A DNA stretch of 64,000 nt. Origin: Flagellimonas lutaonensis. GTDB lineage: Bacteria; Bacteroidota; Bacteroidia; Flavobacteriales; Flavobacteriaceae. The notes beneath the pieces were generated by a model. It did no database searches. It was not told the origin of the DNA and saw nothing but the letters and a program-made list of their open reading frames with translations. The DNA lies in contig NZ_CP011071.1 of the NCBI RefSeq assembly GCF_000963865.1, forward strand, positions 3,088,001 through 3,152,000, in the 5' to 3' direction. Below, piece after piece: positions 63,644-64,000 of the stretch; position 1 is the stretch's first letter, and every line of letters begins with the position of its first letter. The translations under genes were made by a program, and so were the position numbers.

Positions 63644-64000
63644 TTATCTATCCATGACCACTTGGTAACTGCCGAGCCCCGAGCGTAACCATTCTTCGTA
63701 GGCCGCTGCATCGGTATACTGAACGGCGGGGGCAAGAACTTCTAAATCAGGGGAAAGCAAAACATAGTATGGCTGTGAGGCCACATTGAAATTGACCGTC
63801 TGAAAGGTGCCCCATTTTTGACCGACCGTTTCAATACGTTTAATGCGGCCAGAGTCATATTGAAAATTGAACTGTTCGGCCTCGGGCAATTTTTTACGGT
63901 CATCAACATAGAGTGAAATCAAGACATACTCGTCTCGCAACAAGGGATAGATGTCCTGGTCGCTCCAGACATTCTCTTCCATACGTCGGCAGTTCTCACA
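63644..64000 (-). CDS. DsbD-like thioredoxin-domain protein, partial (5' end outside the window)
   Basis: The frame reads through the right edge of the window, so only the C-terminal part (about 119 residues) is seen. It begins with CENCRRMEENVWSD, the CxxC motif of the C-terminal thioredoxin domain of DsbD-type thiol:disulfide interchange proteins, followed by YVLISLYVDDR and PYYVLLSPDLEVLAP. It probably belongs to a membrane protein that passes electrons to the periplasm. Earlier domains cannot be judged. Confidence 0.85.
   Translation of the reverse strand, partial: CENCRRMEENVWSDQDIYPLLRDEYVLISLYVDDRKKLPEAEQFNFQYDSGRIKRIETVGQKWGTFQTVNFNVASQPYYVLLSPDLEVLAPAVQYTDAAAYEEWLRSGLGSYQVVMDR

Overview
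The window looks like a chromosomal segment of a marine-type member of the Flavobacteriaceae (Bacteroidota). The evidence is a TonB receptor + DUF4249 + macroglobulin-like outer-membrane trio, a fused alpha/beta 2-oxoacid dehydrogenase E1, class II IlvC, DUF2911, DUF4197 and DUF4838 proteins, few Shine-Dalgarno sites, and several matches to the Bacteroidota promoter -7 element TAnnTTTG. I cannot name a genus with confidence. I recognised no rRNA, tRNA, CRISPR array, transposase or prophage. The last gene (DsbD-like) runs off the right edge.

Layout. 0-4 kb: a small secreted protein; a LexA-like HTH/S24 repressor; and, divergent from it, a DNA-repair pair (radical SAM protein of the UDG-linked type plus a DUF4130/TIGR03915-type partner). 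At least four near-palindromic GGAA-N3-TTCC sites lie in front of the radical SAM gene. 3.7-6.7 kb: nucleoside catabolism (DeoD, DeoC, nucleoside hydrolase). 6.8-13.2 kb: uvrA, a LOG-type nucleotide hydrolase and a degenerate M1 peptidase/outer-membrane barrel protein. 13.4-25.3 kb: fused E1, DoxX, holA, a DUF4838 lipoprotein, an orphan HsdR-N protein, a glycosyltransferase, an OmpA lipoprotein, an Sua5/YrdC-type protein and uvrD/pcrA. 25.4-34.1 kb: DsrE, M20 amidohydrolase, a degenerate OmpA-like protein, a membrane-anchored protein, patatin, M1 aminopeptidase and recG. 34.1-35.3 kb: a DUF2911/TPR gene broken by a one-base frameshift.

35.5-48.2 kb is a branched-chain amino acid block. On the plus strand are leuC, leuD, a citramalate/isopropylmalate synthase and leuB. 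Converging on the minus strand are ilvD, ilvB, ilvN, ilvC, gapN and a DUF4197 lipoprotein. No threonine deaminase gene is present, and the synthase carries the residues I recall as typical of citramalate synthase, so isoleucine may be made from pyruvate here. 48.5-52.8 kb: a nitroreductase and a 5-oxoprolinase operon (pxpABC) with an NRAMP-fold transporter lacking the metal ligands. 53-55 kb: a zinc-ribbon protein resembling DUF559/Vsr nucleases, convergent with comM/yifB. 55-64 kb: the TonB/DUF4249/macroglobulin-like trio, a penicillin-acylase-type Ntn hydrolase and the partial DsbD-like gene.

The main candidates for something new are the S24-repressor/radical-SAM repair module with its operator array, the non-metal NRAMP homologue in the pxp operon, the zinc-ribbon nuclease-like protein, a repeat-like in-frame insertion in recG, and a family of dispersed inverted-repeat elements between genes. 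Family names are from recognition of the protein sequences only; no search was run.
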